Of a DNA stretch of 13,911 bases, positions 6,258 through 13,336 are shown one piece after another. Source of the DNA: SOKG01 sp964449845 (GTDB lineage Bacteria; Chloroflexota; Dehalococcoidia; SZUA-161); the NCBI GenBank assembly GCA_964449845.1, contig CAYVES010000052.1, forward strand, positions 1 to 13,911, in the 5' to 3' direction. How positions within the stretch are numbered: position 1 is the first letter of the stretch; each line of letters opens with the position of its first letter. The notes below the pieces were generated by a model. That model saw only the letters and a program-made list of their open reading frames with translations, was not told the DNA's origin and ran no database searches. The translations under genes and the position numbers were made by a program.

Positions 6258-6537
6258 GATAACTCAAATCCCGTCGGGGTCGAGTGGATGCGGGGGCCAC
6301 AATGAGATCACTGCTCTCTGCGCCAAGTGAGCGGGTAGTAAGTGATATTTGAGCATCTCTATGGAAGCTGTAACCTATGTTTCCTACCGTTTCAATGAAG
6401 GTGTGGGTGGAGTCCTCGATCTTGCTTTTGAGCCTCCTGACATATACCACAACCGTCCTGTCTCCGCCACAGTAGTCGTAGCCACAGGTTATGTCCTTAT
6501 TCTCCTGTAGAATCTCCTGACGTAAGATCCTCCGTTG
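6241..6537 (-). pseudogene. Remnant of an OmpR/PhoB-type response regulator (DNA-binding C-terminus)
   Basis: The minus-strand frame open from 6537 to 6241 (98 codons) encodes, near its middle, GYDYCGGDRTVVVYVRRLK followed by SKIEDSTHTFIETVGNIGYSFH. This is the hallmark end of the winged-helix domain of OmpR-type response regulators (family pattern: GYDYxGDxRTVDVHIRRLRxKIE...IxTVRGxGYxF). Upstream, RRILRQEILQENKDI corresponds only loosely to the preceding helix. A stop codon (6540-6538) interrupts the frame, and no receiver domain or Asp phosphorylation site is found beyond it. The tail after the HTH (about 35 residues, to 6241) does not belong to the family. No start codon with a ribosome-binding site is evident. 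It looks like a decayed relic with no partner kinase nearby. Confidence 0.75.
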
Positions 6538-6628
6538 CTAAGCATTTTACACTGCCACCAGCTGTTTTTGAATCACTTGCTTCTGGTTACCAAAGGCTTC
6601 TCGCCTCAGTGCCTCTAGTTCCCACCAG

Positions 6629-7102
6629 ATGTCGGGTGTCATCTTCACACCTCGCCAGCTCTTAGATGCGGTGATAAGGCTGGAAAACCGAATAGATAAG
6701 CAGATTGACTCCGATCTTATCGGAGCCCTTACTGACCCTATTGTCGTCTTTGATCCAGGCTGGGCTGGTGTCCTTCCTGACTGGCTCAAGGGGGAGGAGG
6801 GCGTCGCCACCGATGCCGAAGCCCTGGCCTATGTCTCAAATGCTTCCTCATCCCATCCCATAGCCTCGGAGTGGGTAGATATCTATCAGTACCTCCTCAC
6901 CCGGGTGATGGGTGAGAGAGTGCCAGAGGAACTGAGGAAAGAGAGCCTGGACGACTACAAGATGGGGCTGCTCACAGACCTCAAGGAATGGATCTGGCGC
7001 CAGAGGGTAAAGGCGAGGCAGGAGCGAGGGAGAGCAGAGAGGCGAAAGGCCAGGGAAGAAGCGGCAGCCAGAGCGCCCAAGCAATCCGGCTTGGGTATCT
7101 AA
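6629..7102 (+). CDS. Hypothetical 157-residue protein with charged C-terminal helix
   Basis: Not recognised. Two parts are visible: an acidic, mainly helical body (1-120), including LLDAVIRLENRIDKQIDSDL and DPGWAGVLPDWLKGEEG, and a strongly basic, probably coiled or helical tail (about 121-150) rich in Arg, Glu and Ala (RQRVKARQERGRAERRKARE). No signal peptide, membrane segment or cysteine motif. ATG 6629 is the only ATG in the open part of the frame (open from 6572); no good ribosome-binding site precedes it, so the start is uncertain, and the 5' end might be lost, as with its neighbours. A strong intrinsic terminator follows 4 bases after the stop, which supports a real transcription unit ending here. 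It sits in an island of mobile-element debris and converges with the recombinase fragment, so an element-borne origin is plausible. Confidence 0.6.
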   Translation: MSGVIFTPRQLLDAVIRLENRIDKQIDSDLIGALTDPIVVFDPGWAGVLPDWLKGEEGVATDAEALAYVSNASSSHPIASEWVDIYQYLLTRVMGERVPEELRKESLDDYKMGLLTDLKEWIWRQRVKARQERGRAERRKAREEAAARAPKQSGLGI

Positions 7103-7106
7103 GAAA

Positions 7107-7137
7107 GGGGACCGGTGATCACCGGCCCCCTTTTTTT
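7107..7137 (+). terminator. Intrinsic terminator after the 157-residue gene
   Basis: GGGG-A-CCGGT (7107-7116), GATC loop (7117-7120), ACCGG-C-CCCC (7121-7130), then seven Ts (7131-7137). It is a GC-rich ten-position stem with one internal A/C mismatch followed by a U-tract, the classical Rho-independent form, and begins 4 bases after the stop codon at 7102. Confidence 0.92.
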
Positions 7138-7217
7138 GTATCCATTGCACAATCTGCAAGATCGTCTTCGTAGCCATTGACCGATTGGCATTTGGGTGCT
7201 AGTCTCTAAGCGAAATC

Positions 7218-7751
7218 TTATGCTAGAGGATGGTGGAATGCACCCATCTCCAGGGATTCGTAGAGCCGCTCCAGTCTGGCCTGCCAGTGCATGATTTGAG
7301 CGTCGATCCCCTCAGGCCTTTCTCTGAAGTAGCGCCCTGAGGCGCTAAGCTCGCCATTCACCAGCTCAACCAGTTCCTTCATGTGCTCGTCGGTTAGGAC
7401 ATAGCTTCTGATCCTATCCACCACAAACCGCTCCAGATATTCCTTGGGCACCATGTGGCTGGAGCAGCCGTTCTTTCCTTGCCGGTAGGCGGTACCGCAG
7501 ACATAGTAGTAAAACTGCCCTGACTTTGCGGCTTGGCCGATCACACTCGCCCCACAGCGGCCACAGCGGGCGAGTCTCGAAAGCAGATACCTGCTGCCCA
7601 CAGTAGCGGGAGGCGTCATTTTGGGAGCACGCTCCTTCAAGAGTTGCTGTGCCCGCTCGAAGACATCGGAGTCAGCAATTGCCGGCCAAGCGTTATCCAC
7701 CCTCACCGGAGCCTGCCTGGAAGCGGTGGCCTTGCATCGCTTGCCCCACAC
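7218..7751 (-). pseudogene. Truncated large serine recombinase (zinc-ribbon part only)
   Basis: The fragment corresponds to the middle/C-terminal part of a large serine recombinase of resolvase/invertase type. VWGKR at the extreme N-terminus, then PVRVDNAWPAIADSDVFERA (15-34) match the end of the 'Recombinase' DNA-binding domain. A zinc beta-ribbon follows, with Cys63-x2-Cys66, Cys85 and Cys96 (RCGRCG ... YVCGT ... GCSS), then the usual helical stretch EYLERFVVDRIRSYVL. The catalytic serine domain (about 150 residues) and first DNA-binding part are absent: homology stops at about 7754, immediately followed upstream by an in-frame stop and by unrelated sequence of opposite orientation. The C-terminal coiled coil also ends early, at YESLEMGAF. 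It cannot be catalytically active. Confidence 0.88.
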
Positions 7752-7754
7752 GAA

Positions 7755-8076
7755 GCGCCCTCAATCCCCTCAGCGCCCACCCTGATCTCTCTGGATGATG
7801 GTGCTACGGTTACTGGCACTTCCGTCACCTTCGAGTGGAATTCTGTTAGCGAGGCGACCAGTTACTGGTTGTCTGTAAACGACGTCGACGACCCATGGGC
7901 CGGACCGTTTGGAGTTCATGGGCGATGTAGGCTTGCTTACCCAGAATGAGCTCACAGGCTATCCGAATGATGGGACTACCTACTACTGGTGGGTATGGGC
8001 TATCAACGCCGCTGGCTGGTGCTCCCAGAGCGAGGTCATCGCAAACGGCGGCTGTAGCGTTATCAATGAACCATAG
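7755..8076 (+). pseudogene. Fibronectin-III-like domain fragment with frameshift
   Basis: The plus-strand frame from about 7755 reads PSAPTLISLDDGATVTG, then TSVTFEWNSVSEATSYWLSV, a typical first half of an Fn3-like repeat found in secreted or surface proteins. The second half, TTYYWWVWAINAAGW followed by CSQSEV, is present but in the +1 frame, and the frame switch lies at about 7880-7915. It ends at TAG 8074-8076. No start, signal peptide or ribosome-binding site is present. The coding sequence abuts the broken end of the recombinase in the opposite orientation, so an upstream part of this surface-protein gene was probably lost in a rearrangement. Confidence 0.75.
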
Positions 8077-8122
8077 TGAATCAGTCAGGCCTCTTTGAAG
8101 ACGGCCTGTCTGGAACTTGAGT

Positions 8123-8154
8123 TGTTGGAGCCGCGCATCTGCGCGGCTCCAACA
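8123..8154. repeat. Perfect 15-bp inverted repeat with 2-base spacer
   Basis: The left arm 8123-8137 begins TGTTGGAGCC and the right arm 8140-8154 is its exact reverse complement; only TC (8138-8139) separates them. The GC-rich core GCCGCGC would form a very stable hairpin in RNA or a cruciform in DNA. No U-tract follows on either strand, so it is not a standard intrinsic terminator. It lies 47 bases after the stop of the Fn3-like remnant and could be the old terminator of that gene after decay, or a dispersed repeat. Confidence 0.8.
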
Positions 8155-8264
8155 TCTACGAGCGCCGCGTGTATCCTGAACTGGCCGACATGGACTTCAT
8201 GACCCGCGGCTCTGTCGCCGTGTTCAGTTGTATCAGCCTACAGAGTCATGTGAACGCACAGTAG

Positions 8265-8384
8265 CTAGCGATGGAGTGTAGTTCCTTTCGTGCTGGGTCG
8301 AGTGAGCCAGATTGCTCACGGAAGATGCATTCTACCTACTGAACAACAAACCGGTTTTCGCGAGATGATACAGAACCTAGCGAT
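8265..8384 (+). repeat. Short imperfect direct repeats around CTAGCGAT
   Basis: ACAG, then CTAGCGAT (8265-8272) followed by GTGT and TTCCT, is echoed by ACAG, CTAGCGAT (8377-8384), GTGT and TTCCT with small gaps. A third CTAGCGAT is at 8896-8903. Three copies of one 8-mer within 640 bases is more than expected by chance, but the copies are short. Confidence 0.35.
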
Positions 8385-8386
8385 CC

Positions 8387-8557
8387 GTGTTCCTACTCCA
8401 AAACCAAGCCGGTTTTGAGCACCCGCAAACGGGCCTCTTCTCCAGTAGCTACATCTTTGGCTTCCAACAATATGCTTTGAACTTCCTCAAAGCATGGATG
8501 GTGAAGTGGAATGCTAGGATGGCGCATGAATACTGGCTGAGCGCTGTGGTAAACTGA
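8387..8557 (+). CDS. Doubtful 56-residue open frame
   Basis: A GTG-initiated frame with an amphipathic, aromatic-rich product (segments SSSYIFGFQQYALNFLKAWM and VKWNARMAHEYW) lies in the otherwise empty stretch. There is no ribosome-binding site, no recognised homology, and a stop precedes it closely. It could be a coding relic or chance; listed because it is the longest unexplained open frame in the region. Confidence 0.15.
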   Translation: MFLLQNQAGFEHPQTGLFSSSYIFGFQQYALNFLKAWMVKWNARMAHEYWLSAVVN

Positions 8558-8945
8558 CTAGTGATGTTGCCAAGAGCGTGGCATGAGCCTAAGTCCCTTT
8601 CAAGCAAAAAGCATGAATAGATGAGACGCTATTGGCTCCTGTTGTCTCGAGGAATCTTGCTGAGTGCAGCCAGTGTCCAGTTCCACTGTAGCTGTCGCTT
8701 TAGCCTCAGTCACTGGAGTGGCTGTCAAGGCCGCCGATGCAGAATCTGCAAAATGTGGAGGTTAGGTTAAGAGGCACTGCCCGATCATGGGTAGGCTCAC
8801 GCTCGCAGCTGTGGTAGAATAATAGGCGTGGACACTAGCTGGGCAGCGGACTTAGGACAATTTCGGAAGCCGCCCCGGATAGAACTGTCGCTAGTCTAGC
8901 GATGAATATGGCCTTATCAATGAACAAGTTGCAAGGGTTGGATAG

Positions 8946-10193
8946 ATGAGGATCTCAGTCATCGGCTCTGGCAATGTCGGTTTGGTGGTCGCAGGTTGCC
9001 TAGCTCGCCTAGGCAATACGGTCACCGTCGTTGAGAACGACGGAGACAAGGTGAGCAGGCTAAATGCGAAAGTCTGCCCTGTCTATGAGGAAGGACTGCC
9101 TGAAATCCTAAGAGAAGTCGACATCGAAGGTACCACTGATTACCGGCGGATAGCAGGCTCCGAAGCGGTTTTCATTTGTGTGGGCACACCTTCAAAGGAA
9201 GACGGCTCCATATCACTTGAATATGTAACGCAAGCAGCCGAACAGATTTCCTCTGTGCTGAAAGACGAGAAGGGCTACTGCGTGATTGCGGTGAAGAGCA
9301 CCGTCGTCCCAGGCACTACCGAAGAGGTTGTCATCCCCGTTTTGGAAAGGTCAGGGAAAAGGGTAGGACGCGACTTCGGTGTCTGCACGACGCCAGAATT
9401 CCTAAGACAGGGAAAGGGAGTTCACGACTTCATGACTCCGGCAAGGATTGTGGTTGGCGGGTATGATAAGAGATCTGCGGATGTGTTATGTGAGCTGTAC
9501 GATAGGATTAACGCGCCCATCCTGCGAGTCGATCTCGCTACTGCTGAGATGATCAAGTATGCTTCGAACGCATTCCTTGCAGCCAAGATAACTTTCATAA
9601 ACGAGATTGGCAACATCTGCAAACGGCTTGGTATCGATACGTACGAGGTGGCAAGAGGAATGGGCTTGGACGACCGAATAGGAAGCAAGTTCTTGAACTC
9701 TGGCATTGGCTTCTCAGGTCCTTGTCTTCCCAAAGACCTCAAAGCATTGATAAAGAGAGCACTCCAGATAGGATATGGACCGAGCTTTCTAGAAGAGGTC
9801 TCGAGAACGAATGAGAGACAGCCCCTGAGGTTGGTTGAACTATTGCGAAAGCATATGCCATTGCAGGGCAGTAGAGTGGGTTTGTTGGGACTATCATGCA
9901 AGCCGATGACTGACGATGTATGCGACTCAGTGGCAATAGTAGTAGTTGATGCCCTATTGAAAGAGGGAGCCAAGGTGTGTGCTTATGATCCCCAAGCGAT
10001 GCCAAACTTCAAGAAGCTATGCCCTCAAATCCAATACGCGCGCCCTGAAGAGGTGCTGAGGTGTAACGCCGTCCTCATTCTCACGGAATGGGAAGAGTTC
10101 GAACGCTTAGACTATAGGGGAAAGATCGTCATAGACGGAAGACGGGTAAGGAAAGCGAGGGAGGCCAGCATATATGAAGGGGTTTGCTGGTGA
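8946..10193 (+). CDS. ugd: UDP-glucose 6-dehydrogenase family protein
   Basis: 415-residue NAD-dependent nucleotide-sugar dehydrogenase, expected to oxidise UDP-glucose to UDP-glucuronate for surface polysaccharide. Rossmann motif GSGNVG at 7-12; VGTPSKEDGS (79-88); KSTVVPGTT (117-125); PEFLRQGKGVHDF (150-162); Lys204 and Asn208 in EMIKYASNAF; catalytic loop GFSGPCLPKD (255-264) with Cys260, Lys263 and Asp264; C-terminal Rossmann segment GLLGLSCKPMTDD (312-324). RIGSKFLNSGIGFSG fits UDP-glucose dehydrogenases better than WecC-type ManNAc dehydrogenases. Odd points: Cys326 stands where most members have Arg after TDDV, and SCKP replaces the usual (A/S)FKP. ATG 8946 follows AAGGG about 8-10 bases upstream. 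First gene of the plus-strand polysaccharide operon. Confidence 0.9.
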   Translation: MRISVIGSGNVGLVVAGCLARLGNTVTVVENDGDKVSRLNAKVCPVYEEGLPEILREVDIEGTTDYRRIAGSEAVFICVGTPSKEDGSISLEYVTQAAEQISSVLKDEKGYCVIAVKSTVVPGTTEEVVIPVLERSGKRVGRDFGVCTTPEFLRQGKGVHDFMTPARIVVGGYDKRSADVLCELYDRINAPILRVDLATAEMIKYASNAFLAAKITFINEIGNICKRLGIDTYEVARGMGLDDRIGSKFLNSGIGFSGPCLPKDLKALIKRALQIGYGPSFLEEVSRTNERQPLRLVELLRKHMPLQGSRVGLLGLSCKPMTDDVCDSVAIVVVDALLKEGAKVCAYDPQAMPNFKKLCPQIQYARPEEVLRCNAVLILTEWEEFERLDYRGKIVIDGRRVRKAREASIYEGVCW

Positions 10194-10293
10194 GATCGAA
10201 GCTCTGCTGGGTAACAGCACTGACTGCTTCATCCAAAGTGAAAGTGGCAGACAAGGTGATCTTTCGACTTTAGCGGCGGGCTTGGGCGATTGA
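10174..10293 (+). CDS. Possible 39-residue small protein or coupling frame before the permease
   Basis: ATG 10174 lies 9 bases after AGGGAGG (10158-10164), a good ribosome-binding site inside the end of ugd. The frame overlaps ugd by 20 bases, and its TGA (10291-10293) ends one base before the permease ATG 10295. The product (begins MKGFAGEIEALLGNSTDCFI) matches nothing I recognise and has no membrane segment. The permease itself has only a weak ribosome-binding site, so this frame may serve translational coupling, or it may be a real small protein. Evidence is positional only. Confidence 0.4.
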   Translation: MKGFAGEIEALLGNSTDCFIQSESGRQGDLSTLAAGLGD

Positions 10294-10294
10294 T

Positions 10295-11077
10295 ATGGTT
10301 AGCCGTTTGAACGAACTCTTCAGCTATCGCGAGTTGCTCTACGTCCTGACTGTGCGTGAAATACAGGTACGGTATAAGCAGTCAGTTCTGGGCATAGCCT
10401 GGGCGGTACTGCAACCGCTAGCCCTCATGCTGATGTTCACGCTCATATTCTCGGTTTTGCTCAAGGTACCCAGCGATGGTCTACCCTACCCCGTTTTTGC
10501 CTATAGCGCCCTATTGCCCTGGACATTCTTCTCCAACTCCCTAAACCGCGCCATACCCAGCCTGGAAGCGAACGCCTCACTTATCAAGAAAATATACTTC
10601 CCGCGCGAGTTCTTCCCCATCTCTTCTATGCTGGCGGCGTTTTTCGACTTCCTTATCGCTTCGATAGTCTTCCTGGGCCTGATGCTCTACTATGATGTTC
10701 CCTTTACGGCAAACCTGCTCTTCGTGCTGCCTATACTTGTGATACAAATGCTGTTCACCATGGGCGTATGCTTCTTCGCCTCAGCATTGAATGCCTACTA
10801 CCGAGATGTAAAACATGCCCTGCCTTTGCTCGTTCAGCTATGGATGTATGCAACGCCCATAATCTATCCAATGAGCCTTGTCCCGGACCGATTGAAGACC
10901 TTCTACCTGCTGAACCCGACGGTTGGAATCATGGATGGCTACCGCAACGTCCTCGCCAAGGGATTACCACCGGATTACTTCTATCTCGGCGTGGCGGCGG
11001 CTGGATCCATAGTTCTTCTCCTGCTGGGCTATCTGTATTTTAAGCGAATAGAAATGACCTTCGCCGACATACTATGA
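10295..11077 (+). CDS. wzm: ABC-2-type polysaccharide export permease (Wzm-like)
   Basis: 260-residue inner-membrane protein with about six membrane segments, near 35-58, 65-80, 110-132, 140-165, 175-192 and 232-250. Family motifs: VRYKQSVLGIAWAVLQPL (25-42) at the cytoplasmic start of TM1, PWTFF (75-79), IKKIYFPRE (97-105), NAYYRDV (166-172), ATPIIYP (186-192) and LNPTVGIMDGYRN (206-218). This is the permease of the ABC transporters that export O-antigen, teichoic-acid or capsule-type polysaccharides assembled on a lipid carrier. The ATPase gene follows after 34 bases. The coupling of a UDP-glucuronate-forming enzyme with this exporter points to a uronic-acid-containing surface glycan. Function by family is secure; the exported sugar is unknown. 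Confidence 0.93.
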   Translation: MVSRLNELFSYRELLYVLTVREIQVRYKQSVLGIAWAVLQPLALMLMFTLIFSVLLKVPSDGLPYPVFAYSALLPWTFFSNSLNRAIPSLEANASLIKKIYFPREFFPISSMLAAFFDFLIASIVFLGLMLYYDVPFTANLLFVLPILVIQMLFTMGVCFFASALNAYYRDVKHALPLLVQLWMYATPIIYPMSLVPDRLKTFYLLNPTVGIMDGYRNVLAKGLPPDYFYLGVAAAGSIVLLLLGYLYFKRIEMTFADIL

Positions 11078-11111
11078 TCAAAACAATCTGCACTCGCGGG
11101 AGTGAGGTCAA

Positions 11112-12359
11112 ATGGCAGTAATAACCGTCCAAAACGTATCCAAGGTGTACCGTACGGGCCAATATGGATATCGTACTCTGCGCGAAGATCTCTATGACTT
11201 GACCGGCAGGTTGATTAGTCTCACGGGCAAAGGCAAAGCGCACAGCTACAAGAAGCATGTCTGGGCACTGAAGGATGTCAGTTTTCAGGTGGAGGAAGGA
11301 GAGAAGCTGGGCATCATTGGCCCCAACGGCTCTGGAAAGACGACTCTCCTGAGATTATTGGCCGGCATAACCAAGCCCACGGAGGGCAGTATTTCGCTAA
11401 AAGGAAGACTGGGAGTGCTCATCGAGCTGATGGCCGGGTTTCACCCTGAGCTAACCGGCCGGGAGAATGTCTACCTCAACGGCGCAATAATGGGCATGAG
11501 CCGGAAGGAGATTCGACGCAAGTTCGATGAGATCGTCTCCTTTGCCGAGGTGGAGGACTACATCGACACGCCAATAAAGCGTTACTCGAGTGGAATGAAC
11601 GTTCGACTTGGCTTTGCTGTGGCAGCACACCTGGACCCGGATATCCTGCTGGTGGACGAGGTGCTGGCTGTGGGGGATGCCGCCTTTCAGAAGAAATGTG
11701 TGGGCAAGATGGGAGCAGCGGCCCAAGAGGGTCGGACCGTGATGTTTGTGAGCCACAATATGGCTTCCGTCGAGTCATTGTGCGACAGCGCTATTCTTTT
11801 GGAATCAGGAAGGCTGGTTAAGCAGGGCCCGACAGATGACGTTGTAGAAGCGTATCTACGCAGAAAAGAGGAGCTGACAGTAGGCGATTTGGCCGTACGG
11901 AGCGATAGAAAGGGCGATGGGCGCATTAGGTTCACCAGCGTTAGATTCCTGGACGGAGAGGGACGGGAAACTGGAGTGGTCCGGAGTGGCCAGACGCTGA
12001 GAATAGCCATCGATTTCGTTTCCACTGAAAAAGGGGTGGGTGCCGAGGGATTGAAGGTCAGTGTATCGATAAACAGTCTGTTGGGAGAGAATCTCTTGCT
12101 TTGTTCCAGCGCCCTGTCCGGTGACGACCTGGGACCAGTGCCACCCGAAGGGCGCGTGGTCTGCGAGATCCCCAGGCTCCCACTTACTGGTGGTACCTAC
12201 TCGCTGAACCTGTACTCCGATGTTAATGGCGTCATAGCCGATTTTATTATAGATGTGGTACAGCTCCAGGTGGAGAGCGGCGATTTCTTTGGCAGCGGCT
12301 GTCTTCCCCCTACGACACACACCAAGTTCCTGGTTGAGCATTCATGGCGCTCCGAGTGA
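11112..12359 (+). CDS. wzt: Polysaccharide ABC transporter ATPase with Wzt-type C-terminal domain
   Basis: 415 residues: nucleotide-binding domain (1-245) plus a beta-rich C-terminal domain (about 265-410). Walker A GPNGSGKT at 70-77; conserved LIELMAGFHPELTGRENV (103-120) typical of the O-antigen/teichoic subfamily; signature YSSGMNVRLG (158-167); Walker B ILLVDE (178-183); D-loop AVGD; H-loop His215. The C-terminal extension, with RFTSVRFLDGEGRETGVVRSG and ending near TTHTKFLVEH, corresponds to the Wzt carbohydrate-binding domain that recognises the end-modified glycan in exporters coupled to chain termination. GAGGTCAA precedes ATG 11112. A methyltransferase two genes on fits the idea of a terminal cap read by this domain, although that link is inference. 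Confidence 0.93.
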   Translation: MAVITVQNVSKVYRTGQYGYRTLREDLYDLTGRLISLTGKGKAHSYKKHVWALKDVSFQVEEGEKLGIIGPNGSGKTTLLRLLAGITKPTEGSISLKGRLGVLIELMAGFHPELTGRENVYLNGAIMGMSRKEIRRKFDEIVSFAEVEDYIDTPIKRYSSGMNVRLGFAVAAHLDPDILLVDEVLAVGDAAFQKKCVGKMGAAAQEGRTVMFVSHNMASVESLCDSAILLESGRLVKQGPTDDVVEAYLRRKEELTVGDLAVRSDRKGDGRIRFTSVRFLDGEGRETGVVRSGQTLRIAIDFVSTEKGVGAEGLKVSVSINSLLGENLLLCSSALSGDDLGPVPPEGRVVCEIPRLPLTGGTYSLNLYSDVNGVIADFIIDVVQLQVESGDFFGSGCLPPTTHTKFLVEHSWRSE

Positions 12360-12368
12360 GATCTGATC

Positions 12369-12536
12369 ATGATTGTCGTCACTTCTCATTATAGGATATA
12401 TGAATTCGCATGCACCTTCCTTAGGGCAGCAATGCCAGTGGGTGACTTCGCCTGCTGCGTGAGTAAGAAAGGGCTCGCTACTATAGACGGCTTTACATGC
12501 CAGGCGCTCGATCCCTGGGAGAGCGAGGAAGGATGA
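12369..12536 (+). CDS. Possible 55-residue small protein overlapping the methyltransferase start
   Basis: ATG 12369, 9 bases after the wzt stop, opens a frame that ends at TGA 12534-12536, overlapping the methyltransferase ATG (12533) as ATGA. That is the classical arrangement for translational coupling. The product (begins MIVVTSHYRIYEFACTFL, ends LDPWESEEG) has four cysteines, including an adjacent pair, and no recognised family. The ribosome-binding site is weak. It fills nearly the whole gap between wzt and the methyltransferase, so a real small gene or the remnant of a larger one are both possible. Confidence 0.45.
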   Translation: MIVVTSHYRIYEFACTFLRAAMPVGDFACCVSKKGLATIDGFTCQALDPWESEEG

Positions 12537-13309
12537 TTGACCGCGTTTTGAAGGCAGCTTCTCGTCCTGATAAGACAATGAAGTGGGCAATTGTCAGAAT
12601 TGATGGGGCATTGCGCGCCGCGTCGTGGCAACGCTCGTTGCGGCAGTCACAAGAAGAGTTCCCGCGTTACCCACTGCATGAAATGAGTGACTTTGAAGCG
12701 GCCATATTTGAAAACGGGAAGCGTTGTGTGCCGGGACTCAGTCATGACAGAGCACAATCCATCTGGCACCATAATAGATACGTTTTCTTTCGCAAGGTTA
12801 TTGCCCGTGACCGCCGCAGTCTCTTCCCCTTCCCATTCGCGTCACCTCCGCACATATCAATACTAGATCTCGGCTGCGGCGTTGGCCACGGCTGCGCGAC
12901 CCTTGCAACACTTCCGAATTGCTCAGTTTTGGGCATCGACTCATCACCGGAGGCAATTGAGTATGCCTCCCTTCACTACCACAGGCCCAATGTGGAATAT
13001 CGCGTTGCAGACATTCTTGAGTTTGTTGAGGATATGCCTGAATACGATTATATCGTTTCTTCCCATGTCCTCGAGCACATTCACGATGGAATCTCTGTCC
13101 TTCGAAAGCTGAGATTCAAGAAGAAACTGCTTGTCGCCACACCTTACGACGAATCACCAGGAAGTATCCATCATGTTTTGTTTCACATTAAGGAGGATGT
13201 CTACGCAGATTTCCCCCGCAAGCGGATATACTACGATGATTTCTGGGGCACAATCCACAGACATAGGAGAGCAGGACGTCTCGGGCTGATTTGCGTGATC
13301 AGCAAATAG
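12533..13309 (+). CDS. Class I SAM-dependent methyltransferase
   Basis: 258 residues from ATG 12533, preferred over 12497 because GAGG lies 4 bases before it. Rossmann-like SAM domain: motif I LDLGCGVGHG (111-120), acidic ribose contact Asp136 in VLGIDSSPEA, VADILEF (158-164) with Asp160, and motif IV region YDYIVSSHVLEHIHDG (171-186). The C-terminal part, with TPYDESPGSIHHVLFHI and FWGTIHRH, looks like polysaccharide-cluster methyltransferases. The long N-terminal extension (1-105) is helical and basic. Likely modifies a sugar of the exported glycan in the cytoplasm, possibly a terminal residue. Whether it methylates O, N or the chain end cannot be told. Short hairpins (GCTGAT/ATCAGC, ATTTGC/GCAAAT) cover its stop codon but lack a T-run. 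Confidence 0.88.
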   Translation: MIDRVLKAASRPDKTMKWAIVRIDGALRAASWQRSLRQSQEEFPRYPLHEMSDFEAAIFENGKRCVPGLSHDRAQSIWHHNRYVFFRKVIARDRRSLFPFPFASPPHISILDLGCGVGHGCATLATLPNCSVLGIDSSPEAIEYASLHYHRPNVEYRVADILEFVEDMPEYDYIVSSHVLEHIHDGISVLRKLRFKKKLLVATPYDESPGSIHHVLFHIKEDVYADFPRKRIYYDDFWGTIHRHRRAGRLGLICVISK

Positions 13310-13336
13310 TGGACATGCTTGAATGAAGGGCGAGCG

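Larger units (their letters stand above)
8077..8945. other. 869-base stretch without a convincing gene
   Basis: Neither strand shows a frame with clear protein homology. It holds a perfect long palindrome (8123-8154), the 8-mer CTAGCGAT three times (8265, 8377, 8896), the motif CCGGTTTT twice (8351, 8409), and a 57-codon open frame at 8387-8557. The sequence looks degraded and forms the boundary between the decayed island and the polysaccharide operon. The operon promoter should lie near its right end, but only a weak TAGAAT (8815-8820) was seen, without a good -35. Confidence 0.5.

Noticed and set aside
6547..6810. Minus-strand 87-codon frame that could extend the response-regulator relic upstream
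   Set aside because: Its product has no receiver-domain features and it is antisense to the 157-residue gene.
7533..7754. First part of a plus-strand frame leading into the Fn3-like fragment
   Set aside because: This part is antisense to the recombinase zinc-ribbon; only the sequence from about 7755 on has Fn3-like character.
8123..8154. Long palindrome as an intrinsic terminator
   Set aside because: No run of Ts on either side; kept as a repeat of unknown role.
8160..8262. Plus-strand open stretch after the palindrome (ERRVYPELADMDFMTRGS...)
   Set aside because: Short, no start or ribosome-binding site and no family recognised; too little for a pseudogene call.
11451..12341. Several minus-strand frames of 100-161 codons
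   Set aside because: All antisense to wzt, whose Walker motifs and reading frame are unambiguous.
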